The position numbers were made by a program, and so were the translations under genes. A DNA stretch of 64,000 nucleotides from Streptomyces sp. SID8352 (lineage in GTDB: Bacteria; Actinomycetota; Actinomycetes; Streptomycetales; Streptomycetaceae): positions 335,879 through 399,878 of the forward strand of contig NZ_WWGX01000030.1 in NCBI RefSeq assembly GCF_009862265.1, written 5' to 3'. Positions 63,973 to 64,000 of this stretch are shown here, in pieces. The notes under the pieces were generated by a model. The model made no database searches. It was not told where the DNA came from and saw nothing but the letters and a program-made list of their open reading frames with translations. Each line of letters starts with the position of its first letter. The stretch's first letter is position 1.

Positions 63973-64000
63973 CGCGGCTCATCCCGTCACCGGTCGTCGT

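Overview
The window is a stretch of very GC-rich chromosome from a Streptomyces-type actinomycete. Codon third positions are mostly G or C, GTG starts are common, several transcripts look leaderless, and gene order follows the well-known Streptomyces core block clpP1-clpP2-clpX / folC / ndk / mreBCD-pbp2-rodA / rne. All 64 kb are accounted for by ordinary Streptomyces chromosome plus a few small scars. I do not see an obvious new defence, toxin or secondary-metabolite system. The oddities are local and listed as findings.

Layout. (1) 1-2115, minus: a GlnH-like glutamate/aspartate-binding lipoprotein-type protein (cut by the window edge) and its four-helix membrane partner GlnX, the sensing arm normally linked to protein kinase PknG. 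(2) 2308-5823, minus: a chitosan/amino-sugar locus (CsnR-type ROK repressor, GH4 phospho-glycosidase, BadF-type sugar kinase) with a perfect CsnR-type operator. (3) 6405-11010: HNH nuclease, MscS channel, and a PadR-controlled ABC exporter operon. (4) 11352-14650: a small repeat-rich protein, then MalQ carrying a large Gly/Pro insertion, then a small membrane protein. (5) 15006-18830, minus: aminopeptidase N and aspartate-semialdehyde dehydrogenase. (6) 18900-26243: an accessory patch with a decayed reading frame, a large secreted subtilase, a broken Nudix gene carrying a palindromic MITE-like insert, a secreted serine hydrolase, a 13-copy 19-bp tandem repeat, and an AbiEi/DUF559-like protein. 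(7) 26621-36794: a second aminopeptidase N, a DsbA-fold oxidoreductase, Nur-controlled sodF, bioY, rpiB, an Fpg/Nei glycosylase, a membrane PP2C phosphatase, an HD hydrolase and an acyltransferase. (8) 37393-42991: a small membrane protein, tRNA-Gly, tRNA-Pro, trigger factor and the ClgR-controlled Clp protease genes. (9) 43062-53875: a Pro/Gln-rich membrane protein, folC, a DUF4233 protein, ndk and the mre cell-wall operon. (10) 54083-58526: two radical-SAM-linked genes that normally adjoin, split here by a decayed serine-integrase island that replaced the C-terminus of the first. (11) 58805-63972: a very long RNase E/G and a cytidylyltransferase-like gene of different codon style.

How they work together: tig, ClpP1P2 and ClpX form a protein-folding and proteolysis module. 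MreBCD, PBP2 and RodA build the (spore) cell wall. PadR, CsnR, Nur and ClgR sites give readable regulation. Many convergent or terminal gene ends carry long perfect hairpins.
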